Part shown: piece after piece, positions 1 to 8,532 of the stretch
Layout of the letters: each line of letters begins with the position of its first letter
How positions within the stretch are numbered: the first letter of the stretch is position 1
Assembly: GCA_017526905.1 (NCBI GenBank)
Contig: JAFXQT010000036.1
Location: forward strand, 1 to 40,937
Source of the DNA: Bacteroidaceae bacterium
GTDB taxonomy: Bacteria > Bacteroidota > Bacteroidia > Bacteroidales > Bacteroidaceae
DNA: 40,937 bases
Reading direction: 5' to 3'
The notes under the pieces: model-generated
The model's database searches: none
Told to the model about the DNA's origin: nothing
What the model saw: the letters and a program-made list of their open reading frames with translations, nothing else
Position numbers and translations under genes: made by a program

Positions 1-1095
1 GAGAAGGCTCCCTGTATCATCTTTATTGACGAGATAGATGCTGTGGGCCGTGCCCGTAGTCGCAATGCCATGATGGGCGGCAATGACGAGCGCGAGTCCA
101 CCCTGAACCAACTGCTTACGGAGATGGATGGCTTCGGCACCAACTCCGGCGTCATCATCCTGGCTGCCACCAACCGTGCCGACATCCTGGACAAGGCGCT
201 GCTGCGTGCCGGACGCTTCGACCGTCAGATCCATGTGGACCTGCCCGACCTGAACGAGCGCAAAGAGGTGTTCAAGGTGCACCTGAAGCCGTTGAAGTGC
301 GACGAAACGGTCGATGTCGATCTGCTGGCACGCCAAACGCCCGGCTTCAGCGGTGCCGATATCGCCAATGTGTGCAACGAAGCGGCCCTCATCGCCGCCC
401 GCTATGGTAAGACGGCCGTGTCGAAGGACGATTTCATCAATGCCGTGGACCGCATCGTAGGCGGACTGGAGAAGAAGACAAAGGTGATGACCGACGAGGA
501 GAAGCGCACCATCGCCCTGCACGAGGCCGGACATGCCACCATATCCTGGAACCTGCAGTATGCCAACCCGCTCATCAAGGTCACCATTGTGCCCCGTGGC
601 CGTGCCCTCGGTGCCGCCTGGTATCTGCCGGAGGAGCGCCAAATAACCACCAAGGAGCAGATGCTGGACGAGATGTGCGCCACCTTGGGCGGACGTGCAG
701 CCGAGGAACTCTTCACCGGTCACATCAGCAGCGGTGCCATGAACGACCTGGAGCGTGTGACCAAGCAGGCCTATGGCATGATCGCCTATATGGGTATGAG
801 CGACCGCCTGCCCAACCTCTGCTATTATAACAACGACGAGTATTCGTGGCAGCGCCCTTACTCCGAAGCCACCGCCGAACTCATCGACGAGGAGGTGAAG
901 CGCATGATCAACGAGCAATACGAACGTGCCAAGGCCATCCTGAAAGAGAAAATGGATGGCCACCACCAGCTGGCCGACCTCCTGGTGGAGCGCGAAGTCA
1001 TCTTCGCGGAGGATGTCGAGCACATCTTCGGCAAGCGCCCCTGGGCCAGCCGCACCGAGGAACTGCTGGAACAGGAGGGGAAAAATGAAGGATGA
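1..1095 (+). CDS. ftsH: ATP-dependent zinc metalloprotease FtsH (3' part)
   Basis: Membrane-anchored AAA+ protease that extracts and degrades misfolded membrane proteins and some cytosolic regulators. Only the C-terminal 364 codons are present; the frame is already open at base 1, so the GTG at 43 is not a start. The fragment begins in the Walker B strand (CIIFIDEID), continues through the second region of homology ([10 protein letters not shown], the arginine fingers) and reaches the zinc site HEAGH at fragment codons 174-178, with the downstream acidic zinc ligand expected in the [12 protein letters not shown] segment. The C-terminal helical part is complete and ends in an acidic, charged tail. 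The membrane segments and Walker A lie outside the window. cdsA follows on the same strand, an order I recall from other Bacteroidales, but a 360-bp repeat-filled gap separates them. Identification is secure. Confidence 0.97.
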   Translation, partial: EKAPCIIFIDEIDAVGRARSRNAMMGGNDERESTLNQLLTEMDGFGTNSGVIILAATNRADILDKALLRAGRFDRQIHVDLPDLNERKEVFKVHLKPLKCDETVDVDLLARQTPGFSGADIANVCNEAALIAARYGKTAVSKDDFINAVDRIVGGLEKKTKVMTDEEKRTIALHEAGHATISWNLQYANPLIKVTIVPRGRALGAAWYLPEERQITTKEQMLDEMCATLGGRAAEELFTGHISSGAMNDLERVTKQAYGMIAYMGMSDRLPNLCYYNNDEYSWQRPYSEATAELIDEEVKRMINEQYERAKAILKEKMDGHHQLADLLVEREVIFAEDVEHIFGKRPWASRTEELLEQEGKNEG

Positions 1096-1096
1096 G

Positions 1097-1141
1097 GGGC
1101 CCCCTGTGATCCCCCGGTGGGGGATGATGAATGACGAATGA
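1097..1141 (+). repeat. GC-rich dispersed repeat (GGGCCCCCTGTG type)
   Basis: GGGCCCCCTGTG at 1097-1108 is followed by a C-run/G-run dyad (CCCCCGGTGGGGG). The same 12-mer occurs twice inside lpxB (12782-12793 and 12809-12820), also followed by a longer C-run/G-run dyad, so this is a dispersed family. It starts two bases after the ftsH stop codon. Confidence 0.7.
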
Positions 1142-1444
1142 CGAATGACGACTGATGAATGACGAATGACGAATGTTGAATGGCGAATGATGAATGACGA
1201 ATGATGAATGATGAATGACGAATAAGAGAATGCTGTGCTCGGCCCGCAGGGCCGCTTCGCTCTGTGCAGAATGACAAAGAACACCGAGTAACAGTGCATC
1301 GCGGTTTCCCCGCGATGAATACCCAATAAATGCCTGCACACATCGCGGTTTCCCCGCGATGAATCCCCAATAAACGCCTGCACGCATCGCGGTTTTCCCG
1401 CGATGAATACCCGATGAACACTTCTATGCATCGCGGTTCCCGCG
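1130..1444 (+). repeat. Composite intergenic repeat element, copy 1 (direct)
   Basis: No gene is supported here. From 1130 to about 1220 the DNA is a degenerate ATGACGA/ATGATGA simple repeat. A unique-looking middle part with AATAAGAGAATGCTG (near 1220) and ACAAAGAACACCGAGT (near 1273-1288) follows. Then come four hairpin units starting at 1298, 1341, 1385 and 1429 (period 43-44 bp), each built on CATCGCGG-TTTYC-CCGCGATG; the last has a degenerate right arm and ends a few bases before cdsA. The same order of modules appears reverse-complemented at 8746-8938. Open frames through it (HSSFVIRHSSF-type peptides) are repeat translations and not credible genes. Confidence 0.85.
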
Positions 1445-1457
1445 GTGACCTATAATT

Positions 1458-2312
1458 ATGAAAGAAATGATGATCCGCGCGCTGACCGGCGCCTTGTTCC
1501 TGGTCGTGATGGTGGGTGGCATGGTGTGGAACGCCATGTCCTTCGCCCTGCTTTTTACCGTTGTAACAGCCCTCACCCTGTGGGAAGCCTATGGGCTGGT
1601 GAACCGCCAGGACGGCGTAGATGTGAACCGTGTCATCGGCACCACCGCCGGCACCTATATGTTCGTGGCCTTTTTTGCCGCCTCCGTGGGAATCGAGGGC
1701 CTTTCCGTGCCCTTGCTGTTCCTGCCGTGGCTCATCACCCTCATCTATCTCCTGATCAGCGAGCTCTATCTGTGCCACACACAGCCCCTGCACACCTGGG
1801 CCTACACCATGTGGGGCCAGTTGTATGTGGCCTTCCCCTTTGCCTTGTTGCCCATGCTTTATTTCGGCTACTCGTGGTTCATCCCCCTGGCCATCTTCAT
1901 CTTCCTGTGGTGCAGCGACACCGGCGCCTACTGCTGCGGCAGCCTGTTGGGCCGCCATAAGTTGTTCCCGCGCATCAGTCCGGGCAAGAGCTGGGAAGGC
2001 AGCATCGGCGGTGGCCTGATCACCGTGCTCGTTTCGCAAGTCATCGTCTGGCTGGGCCCGTCCACCATCCTCGCCGACGGCACCGCCGTCGTGTTCGGCC
2101 TCACCGCCCTGCAGTGGGCCGGTTTCGCGCTGGTAGTCGTTGTGTTCGGCACCTGGGGCGACCTCGTGGAGAGCCTGCTCAAACGTACGCTCGGCGTTAA
2201 GGACAGCGGTAACATCCTGCCCGGCCATGGTGGCATGCTGGACCGTTTCGACTCCTCCTTGCTGGCCATTCCCGCAGCCGCGGCTTATCTGCTTACGTTA
2301 GAGTTGCTCTAA
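1458..2312 (+). CDS. cdsA: Phosphatidate cytidylyltransferase
   Basis: Makes CDP-diacylglycerol from phosphatidic acid and CTP, the branch point for all phospholipids; an integral inner-membrane enzyme. The 284 residues are of usual length and form about eight hydrophobic segments. The C-terminal part holds the family signature: a loop SPGKSWEGSIGG near residues 174-185, and GVKDSGNILPGHGGMLDRFD near 246-265 with the conserved Lys-Asp and the GHGGxxDRxD core. The ATG at 1458 is directly preceded by the hairpin repeat element, so little room is left for a promoter and read-through from ftsH is likely. The next gene starts about 90 bp after the stop. Confidence 0.96.
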   Translation: MKEMMIRALTGALFLVVMVGGMVWNAMSFALLFTVVTALTLWEAYGLVNRQDGVDVNRVIGTTAGTYMFVAFFAASVGIEGLSVPLLFLPWLITLIYLLISELYLCHTQPLHTWAYTMWGQLYVAFPFALLPMLYFGYSWFIPLAIFIFLWCSDTGAYCCGSLLGRHKLFPRISPGKSWEGSIGGGLITVLVSQVIVWLGPSTILADGTAVVFGLTALQWAGFALVVVVFGTWGDLVESLLKRTLGVKDSGNILPGHGGMLDRFDSSLLAIPAAAAYLLTLELL

Positions 2313-2399
2313 TAATAAATGTTAAAAGTACACTTTATCCTTAAACTAATCTGTCCGACCTTACGTCTAACACACGTAAACTCACTATCGCATCAGAAC

Positions 2400-5300
2400 A
2401 TGAAACGCCTCCTCTTTACCCTTTTTGTGGTATGCCTCGCCATCGGAGCCTCTGCCCAGAAAATCACAGTGTCCGGAATCGTAGTTGACCAGACAGGCGA
2501 GAGTTTGCCTTCGGCCACCGTCGTGCTGCTCGAAGCCAAGGACAGCGCCCAGGTCACCGGCATCACCACCCAGACCGACGGTAAGTTCACTTTGCCCAAA
2601 GTCAAGGCTGGCACCTATATCCTCCGTGTGTCGTTTGTGGGTTTCCGAACCATCTATCAGAACCTCACCCTCACCAAGCAAAACTCATCGGTCAACCTGG
2701 GCACACTCACCCTCTACGACAATGCTCAGCTCATGAAAGAGGCCGAGGTGACGGCCCGTGCCGCACAGGTGGAGATGAAGGCAGACACCTTCGTCTATAA
2801 CACCGCTGCCTACCGTCTGCCCGAAGGTTCCAATCTCGAAGCGCTCATCAAGAAGATGCCGGGCGCCGAGGTGAGCGACGACGGCACCGTCAAGATCAAC
2901 GGCAAGGAGGTCAAGAAGATCATGGTGGATGGCAAGGAGTTCTTCCTGAACGACACCAAGACGGCCATGAAGAACCTGCCCACCAAGATGATCGATAAGA
3001 TCAAGGCCTACGACCGCCAGAGCGACTACAGCCGCATCACCGGCATTGACGACGGCGAGGAGCAGACCGTGCTGGACCTCACCGTGAAGAAAGGCATGAA
3101 GGAAGGCTGGCTCATCAACGGCGACTTTGCCATCGGTACTGAGAAACGCTATTCCGAGCGCTTGAATATCAGCCGCTTCACCGACCACTTCTCGTTCACC
3201 GTGCTGGGCTCGGCCAACAACGTGGCCGACCGCGGCTGGGGTGGCTTCCGTGGCTGGGGCGGTGGCGGTCTCACCGCCAACAAGGATGCAGGCACCAATT
3301 TTGCCTGGGACAACAGCAAGCGCGAGGACGAGAACGGCCGCTTCGAGGTGGGCGGAAGCGTCAGCTGGAACCACTCCAACTCCGACAACCTGAACCGCAG
3401 CAACTCCGAGACCTTCCTCAACGCCACCACCTCACAGTGGGCCAATAACATGAGTCAGAGCTACAACCACAGCACACGTGTCAACACCGACTGGCGCATG
3501 GAGTGGGGCATCGACACCCTCACCACCATCATGTTCCGCCCCTCCTTCAGCTACAGCGAAGGCCGCAACAACAGCCTGAGCAGCAGCGTAACATTCAACA
3601 ACGACCCCTACGAAGCCATGGACGACCCGCTCGCGCAGTACAAAGGCATCGTCGGCTCGGCCGTCGATTCCATCCTCGTCAACAGCAACGAGCGCGAGAA
3701 CTACGGCAACAACTCCAACTACAACCTGAACGGTAACCTCCAGATAAACCGCCGCCTCAACAAGCCCGGACGCAACATCAGCCTCGATGCCAACGGCAAC
3801 TACTCTGAGTCGAAGAACAAGAGCTGGAGCTGGAGCGACATCAACTACTACCAGCGCCAGACGGAGAACCTCTACACACAGTACAACAACAACCCCTCCA
3901 AGAACTGGAACTACCGCCTGCGCCTGAGCTATGCCGAGCCCATCTTCAAGGGCGCCAACCTGCAGGCAAGCTATTCGTTCCAGCGCCGCTTCTCCGACAC
4001 CAACCGCAACATCTACAGCACCCAGCAGTTCCCCGGCCTGCTCAGCAACGACAACCTCAAGCAGCGTTGGGACGACATCACCAGCAGCCGCTTTGCAGGA
4101 ATGAGTCAGGCCGACATCACCGCCTACCTCGTTGACCAGCTCTACGCCGGCACCCTCTCGTCCGATATCACCACGCTGTTGCAGGACATCACCAACAGCC
4201 AGTATGCCACCTACAACGAGTTCAACCACGATGCCAGCCTCATGCTGCGCTACCAGCTGGGCGACTGGCGCCTGAACGCCGGTGTCAGCTTCCAGCCTCA
4301 GACCACACACATGGACTATGCCAAGAACGAGCTGGACACCACCATCACCCGTCACGTGTTCAACTGGGCGCCGCGCATCGACCTGCGCTGGAAGATATCC
4401 AACACCTCGCAGCTCCGCCTGCGCTACAACGGCCGCATGAGCCAGCCTTCCATGACCAACCTGCTCGATGTGACCGACACCTCCAACCCCCTGGCCATCA
4501 GCAGCGGTAACCCCACCCTGGACCCCTCCTGGAACAACAACTTCAACGTGTTCTACAACGGCTACAAGGTCGAGCAGCAGATGGGGTGGATGGTCAACCT
4601 GGGCTTCAACCAAACACGCAACAGCATCAGCAGCGCCACCTTCTACAACCAGACCGAGGGCTCCCAAATCACCCTGCCCATGAACATCAACGGCAATTGG
4701 AGCACCAACCTGTGGCAGATGTTCAACACCGCCCTGGGCGAGAAGAAGTACTGGAACATCAACAACAACATCAACCTCAGCTATTCGCACAATGTGGGCT
4801 ACATGAGTTCCAACACCAACTTCGTGTTCGACCCCACCAACGTCGATTACAAGCTGCTCAGCAGCCTGCCCATGCAGAAGGCCACCACCAAGAGCCTTAA
4901 CTTCGGCGACAACATGCGCATCAACTACCGCCTCGACTTCATGGAACTGGGCGCCAATGCCGGCTTCAACTACCAGCACTCGCGCAACGACCTGCAAACC
5001 AACAACAACCTGGACACCTGGAGCTTCAACTACGGCGGCAACGTGCAGTTCAACCTGCCGTGGAACATGACCATCACCTCCGACATCAGTCAGCAGAGCC
5101 GTCGCGGCTACAACGACGAGAGCATGAACACCAACGAGCTCATCTGGAACGCCCAGCTGCAACAGTCCTTCTTCAAGGACCGCAGCCTCACAGTGAGCCT
5201 GGAGTGGTACGACATACTGGGCCAGCAGAGCAACATCAGCCGCAGCATCAGCGCTGTGAACCGCATCGACTCCTGGTCCAACGCCATCAACAGCTACGGC

Positions 5301-5462
5301 ATGCTGCACGTCATCTACCAGCTTAACCTCCTGGGCAACAAGGAAGCCCGTATGGGCGGATGGGGTGGCTTCGGAGGCCCCGGCTTCGGAGGCCCCGGCG
5401 GCGGTGGCGGCGGTCGTGGCGGCAATCGCGGTGGCGGTGGCTTCGGCGGCGGACGCCGTTGA
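2400..5462 (+). CDS. Outer-membrane beta-barrel protein with carboxypeptidase-regulatory-like and plug-like N-terminus
   Basis: Large outer-membrane protein of the OMP_b-brl_3 type, related to TonB-dependent receptors; substrate unknown. I place the start at ATG 2400 because it opens a clear signal peptide (MKRLLFTLFVVCLAIGASAQ); the frame is open from 2319 but the 27 extra codons do not look coding. Residues 21-110 form a CarboxypepD_reg-like beta sandwich (VSGIVVDQTGESLPSATV), about 130-240 are plug-like (LPEGSNLEALIKKMPGAEV, then IKAYDRQSDYSRITGIDDG), and the rest is Asn/Ser/Tyr/Trp-rich alternating strand sequence typical of barrels. The C-terminus is a Gly/Arg-rich low-complexity tail (residues about 985-1020), odd for a barrel, which normally ends in an aromatic. 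No SusD-like partner is adjacent, so this is probably not a polysaccharide-utilisation receptor. Confidence 0.9.
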   Translation: MKRLLFTLFVVCLAIGASAQKITVSGIVVDQTGESLPSATVVLLEAKDSAQVTGITTQTDGKFTLPKVKAGTYILRVSFVGFRTIYQNLTLTKQNSSVNLGTLTLYDNAQLMKEAEVTARAAQVEMKADTFVYNTAAYRLPEGSNLEALIKKMPGAEVSDDGTVKINGKEVKKIMVDGKEFFLNDTKTAMKNLPTKMIDKIKAYDRQSDYSRITGIDDGEEQTVLDLTVKKGMKEGWLINGDFAIGTEKRYSERLNISRFTDHFSFTVLGSANNVADRGWGGFRGWGGGGLTANKDAGTNFAWDNSKREDENGRFEVGGSVSWNHSNSDNLNRSNSETFLNATTSQWANNMSQSYNHSTRVNTDWRMEWGIDTLTTIMFRPSFSYSEGRNNSLSSSVTFNNDPYEAMDDPLAQYKGIVGSAVDSILVNSNERENYGNNSNYNLNGNLQINRRLNKPGRNISLDANGNYSESKNKSWSWSDINYYQRQTENLYTQYNNNPSKNWNYRLRLSYAEPIFKGANLQASYSFQRRFSDTNRNIYSTQQFPGLLSNDNLKQRWDDITSSRFAGMSQADITAYLVDQLYAGTLSSDITTLLQDITNSQYATYNEFNHDASLMLRYQLGDWRLNAGVSFQPQTTHMDYAKNELDTTITRHVFNWAPRIDLRWKISNTSQLRLRYNGRMSQPSMTNLLDVTDTSNPLAISSGNPTLDPSWNNNFNVFYNGYKVEQQMGWMVNLGFNQTRNSISSATFYNQTEGSQITLPMNINGNWSTNLWQMFNTALGEKKYWNINNNINLSYSHNVGYMSSNTNFVFDPTNVDYKLLSSLPMQKATTKSLNFGDNMRINYRLDFMELGANAGFNYQHSRNDLQTNNNLDTWSFNYGGNVQFNLPWNMTITSDISQQSRRGYNDESMNTNELIWNAQLQQSFFKDRSLTVSLEWYDILGQQSNISRSISAVNRIDSWSNAINSYGMLHVIYQLNLLGNKEARMGGWGGFGGPGFGGPGGGGGGRGGNRGGGGFGGGRR

Positions 5463-5518
5463 GGCATCGCTGCAACCCTTGCCTTTCCACCTGCTGCACC
5501 CACATATCGGCCGAAAAA

Positions 5519-5550
5519 TTTGGCCAACTCAGCTTTTCATCGTACATTTG
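5519..5550 (+). promoter_or_regulatory. Bacteroidota-type promoter of the DUF1573 gene
   Basis: A -33 box TTTG at 5519-5522 and a perfect -7 box TACATTTG (TAnnTTTG) at 5543-5550 are separated by 20 bp, the usual spacing for the Bacteroidota primary sigma factor. Transcription should start near 5555, leaving a leader of about 18 nt before the ATG at 5573. The -7 box lies inside the left arm of a perfect inverted repeat. Confidence 0.75.
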
Positions 5551-5578
5551 CGCAACAATCCGCAAATGTACGATGAAA
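5535..5578. repeat. Perfect 18-bp inverted repeat over promoter and start codon
   Basis: Left arm TTTCATCGTACATTTGCG (5535-5552) and right arm 5561-5578 are perfect reverse complements around an 8-nt centre (5553-5560). The left arm contains the -7 box, the right arm contains the ATG start (5573-5575). Because transcription should begin near the centre, the mRNA would carry only the right arm; a DNA-level operator is therefore more natural than an mRNA hairpin. Confidence 0.85.
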
Positions 5579-6646
5579 CTTTTTCACAGCACACTACTCA
5601 CCGCCCTGCTCGCCATCGGCCTGCAAGCCTCCGCACAGCCGCAGATGGTGCCCGTGCAGGACGTGGTCAATATGGGCGAACTGATGTTCCAGACGCCTAA
5701 GAATGTAGCATTTGAGTTTGTCAACAAGGGCACCGAGCCCCTGCGCATCCTGTCCGTGCACCCCTCGTGCGGCTGCACCACGGCCCAGTGGCCGCAGCAG
5801 CCCATAGCCCCCGGCGAGAGCGGCAAGATCACGGTCGTGTACGATGCCAAGATGCTGGGCACCTTCCAGAAGGAACTCGAAGTATATACCAATGCCGCCG
5901 ACGAGCCCATCTACCTGACCCTGCAAGGACGGGTCGTGTCGCAGATGACCGACTACGAGGGCGACTTCCCCGTGGACCTGGGCGTGGTGCGCATCAACAC
6001 CCGCGAGGTGGAGTTCGATGATGTGAACCGCGGCGACTATCCCGTGGCCTATATCGAACTGGTCAACACCACCAAGCACAGCTACACGCCGCAGCTCATG
6101 CACCTGCCCCCCTACCTTAACGTGAAGTATGCCCCCGAACGCCTGGCCGGTGGCCGCGTGGGCCGTATTATGCTCACCCTCGACAGCGAGAAACTGCCGG
6201 CCATGGGCCTGAACCAGACATCGGTCTATCTGGCCCGCTTCATGGGCGATAAGGTCACGGCGGAGAACGAGATCGACATCTCGGCCGTGCTGCTGCCCAA
6301 CTTCTCCACCCTCACCGCCTCGCAGCTCTCCCACGCCCCTGTGCTGAAACTCTCTGCCGACAGCCTCGACATGGGCACCATGGGCGGCAAGAAGAAACTC
6401 ACACAGGTCATCACCGTGACCAACACCGGCCAGCGCACACTCTCCATCGACCGCCTCCAGGTGTATGGCAAAGTGCTCAGCGTGAGTCTGAGCGACCGCC
6501 AGATCCTGCCCGGCAAGAGCGCCCGCCTCAAAGTGACAGCCTCGGCCCAGTACCTCCGCAAGTCCAAGTCGCGTCCCCGCGTGCTGCTCATCACCAACGA
6601 CCCCAAGCACGCCAAGGTGGTGATACCTGTCAACGTAGGGCTTTGA
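5573..6646 (+). CDS. DUF1573 domain protein, exported
   Basis: Exported protein of unknown function, common in Bacteroidota. Start ATG 5573 gives a signal peptide (MKLFHSTLLTALLAIGLQAS, then AQ); the 71 upstream codons in the same frame run through the tail of the previous gene and are not credible. Total 357 residues. Residues about 30-120 form a DUF1573 (Ig/MSP-like) domain with the typical FVNKGTEPLRI and HPSCGCTTAQW segments; a second Ig-like DUF1573 repeat sits near 250-355 (LDMGTMGGKK, ITVTNTGQRTLSI). The CGC motif is characteristic of the family; its role is not established. It has its own promoter with an overlapping 18-bp palindrome, and is followed after 130 bp of CCCATAAG repeats by meaB. 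Confidence 0.9.
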   Translation: MKLFHSTLLTALLAIGLQASAQPQMVPVQDVVNMGELMFQTPKNVAFEFVNKGTEPLRILSVHPSCGCTTAQWPQQPIAPGESGKITVVYDAKMLGTFQKELEVYTNAADEPIYLTLQGRVVSQMTDYEGDFPVDLGVVRINTREVEFDDVNRGDYPVAYIELVNTTKHSYTPQLMHLPPYLNVKYAPERLAGGRVGRIMLTLDSEKLPAMGLNQTSVYLARFMGDKVTAENEIDISAVLLPNFSTLTASQLSHAPVLKLSADSLDMGTMGGKKKLTQVITVTNTGQRTLSIDRLQVYGKVLSVSLSDRQILPGKSARLKVTASAQYLRKSKSRPRVLLITNDPKHAKVVIPVNVGL

Positions 6647-6649
6647 CAG

Positions 6650-6745
6650 GCCCCATTGCCCCATAAGGCCCATAAGGCGGCCCATAAGCCCCAAAAGGCC
6701 CATAAGCCCCATAAGCCTTATTAGCCCCATTAGCCCCATTTCTCC
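6650..6745 (+). repeat. CCCATAAGG/CCCATTAG simple repeat
   Basis: Degenerate tandem units of 9-11 bp (CCCATAAGG, CCCATAAGC, CCCATTAGC) begin a few bases after the DUF1573 stop and fade out just before the meaB ATG. They are C-rich on the coding strand and give no ribosome-binding signal. Confidence 0.8.
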
Positions 6746-6777
6746 CATCCCACCCATCACCCCAACCCACCCATGCC

Positions 6778-7878
6778 ATGATCCATCCCGAAAACAGCGA
6801 TGAATATAAAGGTCTCACCGTGAACAGCGGCGTTGAGAACACCACCATCATCAACCCCTACCTCCAGCGCGGGCGCTTTGCCCGCCACCGCCTCAGCGTG
6901 AACGACTATGTCGAGGGCATCGTGCGCGGCAACGTCACCGTCCTCGGTCAGGCTGTCACGCTGGTCGAATCCACCAACCCCGCCCACCAGGTGGTGGCGC
7001 AGGAAGTCATCGAGAAGTGCCTGCCCTACAGCGGCAACAGCATCCGCGTGGGCATCAGCGGTGTGCCCGGAGCGGGCAAGAGCACCAGCATCGACGAGAT
7101 CGGCATTCATGTGCTCAGTGAGCATGGCGGCAAACTGGCCGTCCTGGCTATCGACCCCAGCAGCGAGCGCTCCAAAGGCTCCATCCTGGGCGATAAGACG
7201 CGCATGGAGAAACTCAGTGTGCACCCCGACTCCTTCATCCGTCCCAGTCCCTCGGCTGGCTCGCTGGGCGGCGTGGCCCGCAAGACCCGCGAGACCATCA
7301 TCCTGTGCGAGGCAGCCGGTTTCGACAAGATCTTTGTCGAGACGGTGGGCGTAGGGCAGAGCGAGACGGCCTGCCACTCCATGGTGGATTTCTTCCTGCT
7401 CATACAGCTGGCCGGAACGGGCGATGAGTTGCAAGGCATCAAGCGCGGCATCATGGAAATGGCCGACGGTATCGTCATTAACAAATGCGACGGTTCCAAC
7501 GTGGATGCCTGCCACCGTGCCGCCACCGAGTTCCGCAACGCCCTGCACCTCTTTCCGGCCCCCGACAGCGGCTGGACGCCGCAGGTGCTCTGCTACAGCG
7601 GCTTCTACGGCTTCGGCATCAAGGAGGTGTGGGACATGGTCTATGCCTACATCGACTTCGTGAAGCAGAACGGCTACTTCGACTACCGCCGCGCCGAACA
7701 GGCCAAATACTGGATGTATGAGAGCATCAACGAGCAACTCCGCAGCAGCTTCTACAACAATCCCACCATTGCCGACCTCCTGCCCGGTGCCGAATCCCAG
7801 GTGCTGGGTGGCCAGCAAACCTCCTTCATCGCAGCCAAACGCCTGCTGGACACTTACTTCCAAGGCTTGAAAGGCTGA
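6778..7878 (+). CDS. meaB: Methylmalonyl-CoA mutase-associated GTPase MeaB
   Basis: G3E-family P-loop GTPase that chaperones adenosylcobalamin loading and protection of methylmalonyl-CoA mutase in the succinate-propionate pathway. The 366 residues are near family length. Visible motifs: P-loop GVPGAGKS near residues 94-101, the DPSS segment near 127-130, Walker B-type VETVGVGQSE near 187-196, and NKCDG near 233-237 as the guanine-specificity motif. The C-terminal dimerisation arm (YWMYESINEQLRSSFYNN) is present. The mutase subunits are not in the window, so the link to propionate formation is inferred from the family. A hairpin terminator lies 280 bp downstream, after the 44-bp repeats. Confidence 0.96.
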   Translation: MIHPENSDEYKGLTVNSGVENTTIINPYLQRGRFARHRLSVNDYVEGIVRGNVTVLGQAVTLVESTNPAHQVVAQEVIEKCLPYSGNSIRVGISGVPGAGKSTSIDEIGIHVLSEHGGKLAVLAIDPSSERSKGSILGDKTRMEKLSVHPDSFIRPSPSAGSLGGVARKTRETIILCEAAGFDKIFVETVGVGQSETACHSMVDFFLLIQLAGTGDELQGIKRGIMEMADGIVINKCDGSNVDACHRAATEFRNALHLFPAPDSGWTPQVLCYSGFYGFGIKEVWDMVYAYIDFVKQNGYFDYRRAEQAKYWMYESINEQLRSSFYNNPTIADLLPGAESQVLGGQQTSFIAAKRLLDTYFQGLKG

Positions 7879-7990
7879 GCGAACTCGAGCCTCTTCAGCC
7901 CGAACACCCCCTCGACTTGGCTCTTACGATAGGTCCTGCTTCGTCTTTAAGATAGGCTTTTTTGCTAACAAGATGGGCTCGTCTTGCCAA

Positions 7991-8122
7991 CAACATAGGT
8001 GCTCTTCGCCATCAAGGCAGTCTTGTTTAGCTATCAACATAGGTGCTCTTCGCCATCAAGGCAGTCTTGTTCAGCTATCAACATAGGTGCTCTTCGCTAT
8101 CGGCATCGATTTGTTTAGCTAT
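7991..8122 (+). repeat. 44-bp tandem repeat, three copies
   Basis: Units start at 7991, 8035 and 8079, each opening with CAACATAGGTGCTCTTCGC and ending with AGCTAT. The first two differ at one base; the third is diverged in its centre. Looser relatives (GCTAACAAGATGGGCTCGTC, GTAGTTTTTCTTCGCC) extend the pattern from about 7930 to 8145. 44 is not a multiple of three and no gene is supported. Confidence 0.9.
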
Positions 8123-8159
8123 CCAGGTAGTTTTTCTTCGCCTTTAAGCAACCCCGCTT

Positions 8160-8199
8160 TGCCCCTGACCCGACTTGTGGCCAGGGGCATTTTAATTTT
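8160..8199 (+). terminator. Intrinsic terminator
   Basis: Stem TGCCCCTG (8160-8167) with CAGGGGCA (8182-8189), 14-nt loop, followed by TTTTAATTTT. It points in the meaB direction and would end transcripts that run through the 44-bp repeats. Confidence 0.75.
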
Positions 8200-8241
8200 C
8201 GCTTTCCCCTCAAACGAGTACAAGGTTAGGCTCAAGATAAA

Positions 8242-8350
8242 TTATACGTACGTTGAACTACAATTTATACGTACGTACAACCTATAGTTATACGTACGTA
8301 CAATTGATAGTTATACGTACGTACAAATTATAGTTATACGTACGTATAAC
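8242..8350 (+). repeat. 23-bp ACGTACGT array A (five copies)
   Basis: Core ACGTACGT occurs at 8246, 8269, 8292, 8315 and 8338, an exact 23-bp period. The conserved 16 bp TTATACGTACGTACAA is symmetric except for one position pair; the 7 bp between cores vary (CCTATAG, TTGATAG, ATTATAG). The two outer copies have degenerate right flanks. It lies between convergent meaB and the C10 protease. A second array with the same unit and strand is at 34044-34174. No gene is supported; low-complexity frames read through it. Confidence 0.95.
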
Positions 8351-8532
8351 TCTATTTTGGGCTGGGGAGGAGCTTTGTTTGTGGGTAAGTATGGTTCTGT
8401 TTGAGGCTGTTATGGGCCGCGAGCGGGCCTCGGTCATGGGTGGTGCGGTGGGGAAGGTGGAAGGGGCGGAGGAGAGGTAAGATGGGGTGGAGACGAGGGG
8501 CGGATGGGGGTGCTTTTGTAGGGAGTGGGGGC

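Noticed and set aside
1298-1444. Four hairpin repeats at 43-44-bp spacing as a small CRISPR array
   Set aside because: The sequence between hairpins is itself repeated (AATACCC, ATAAAYGCCTGCAC), repeats are degenerate, no cas genes are present, and related copies occur singly elsewhere.
858-2228. 456-residue open frame on the - strand spanning the ftsH-cdsA gap
   Set aside because: It combines antisense of two known genes with translated simple repeats (HSSFVIRHSS type).
3432-5309. 625-residue open frame on the - strand opposite the outer-membrane barrel gene
   Set aside because: Val/Ala/Gly-rich antisense shadow caused by biased codon use; no signal or motif.
8242-8350. 23-bp array as a CRISPR array
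   Set aside because: Spacers of 7 bp are too short and partly similar; the core is nearly palindromic and no cas genes exist in the window.
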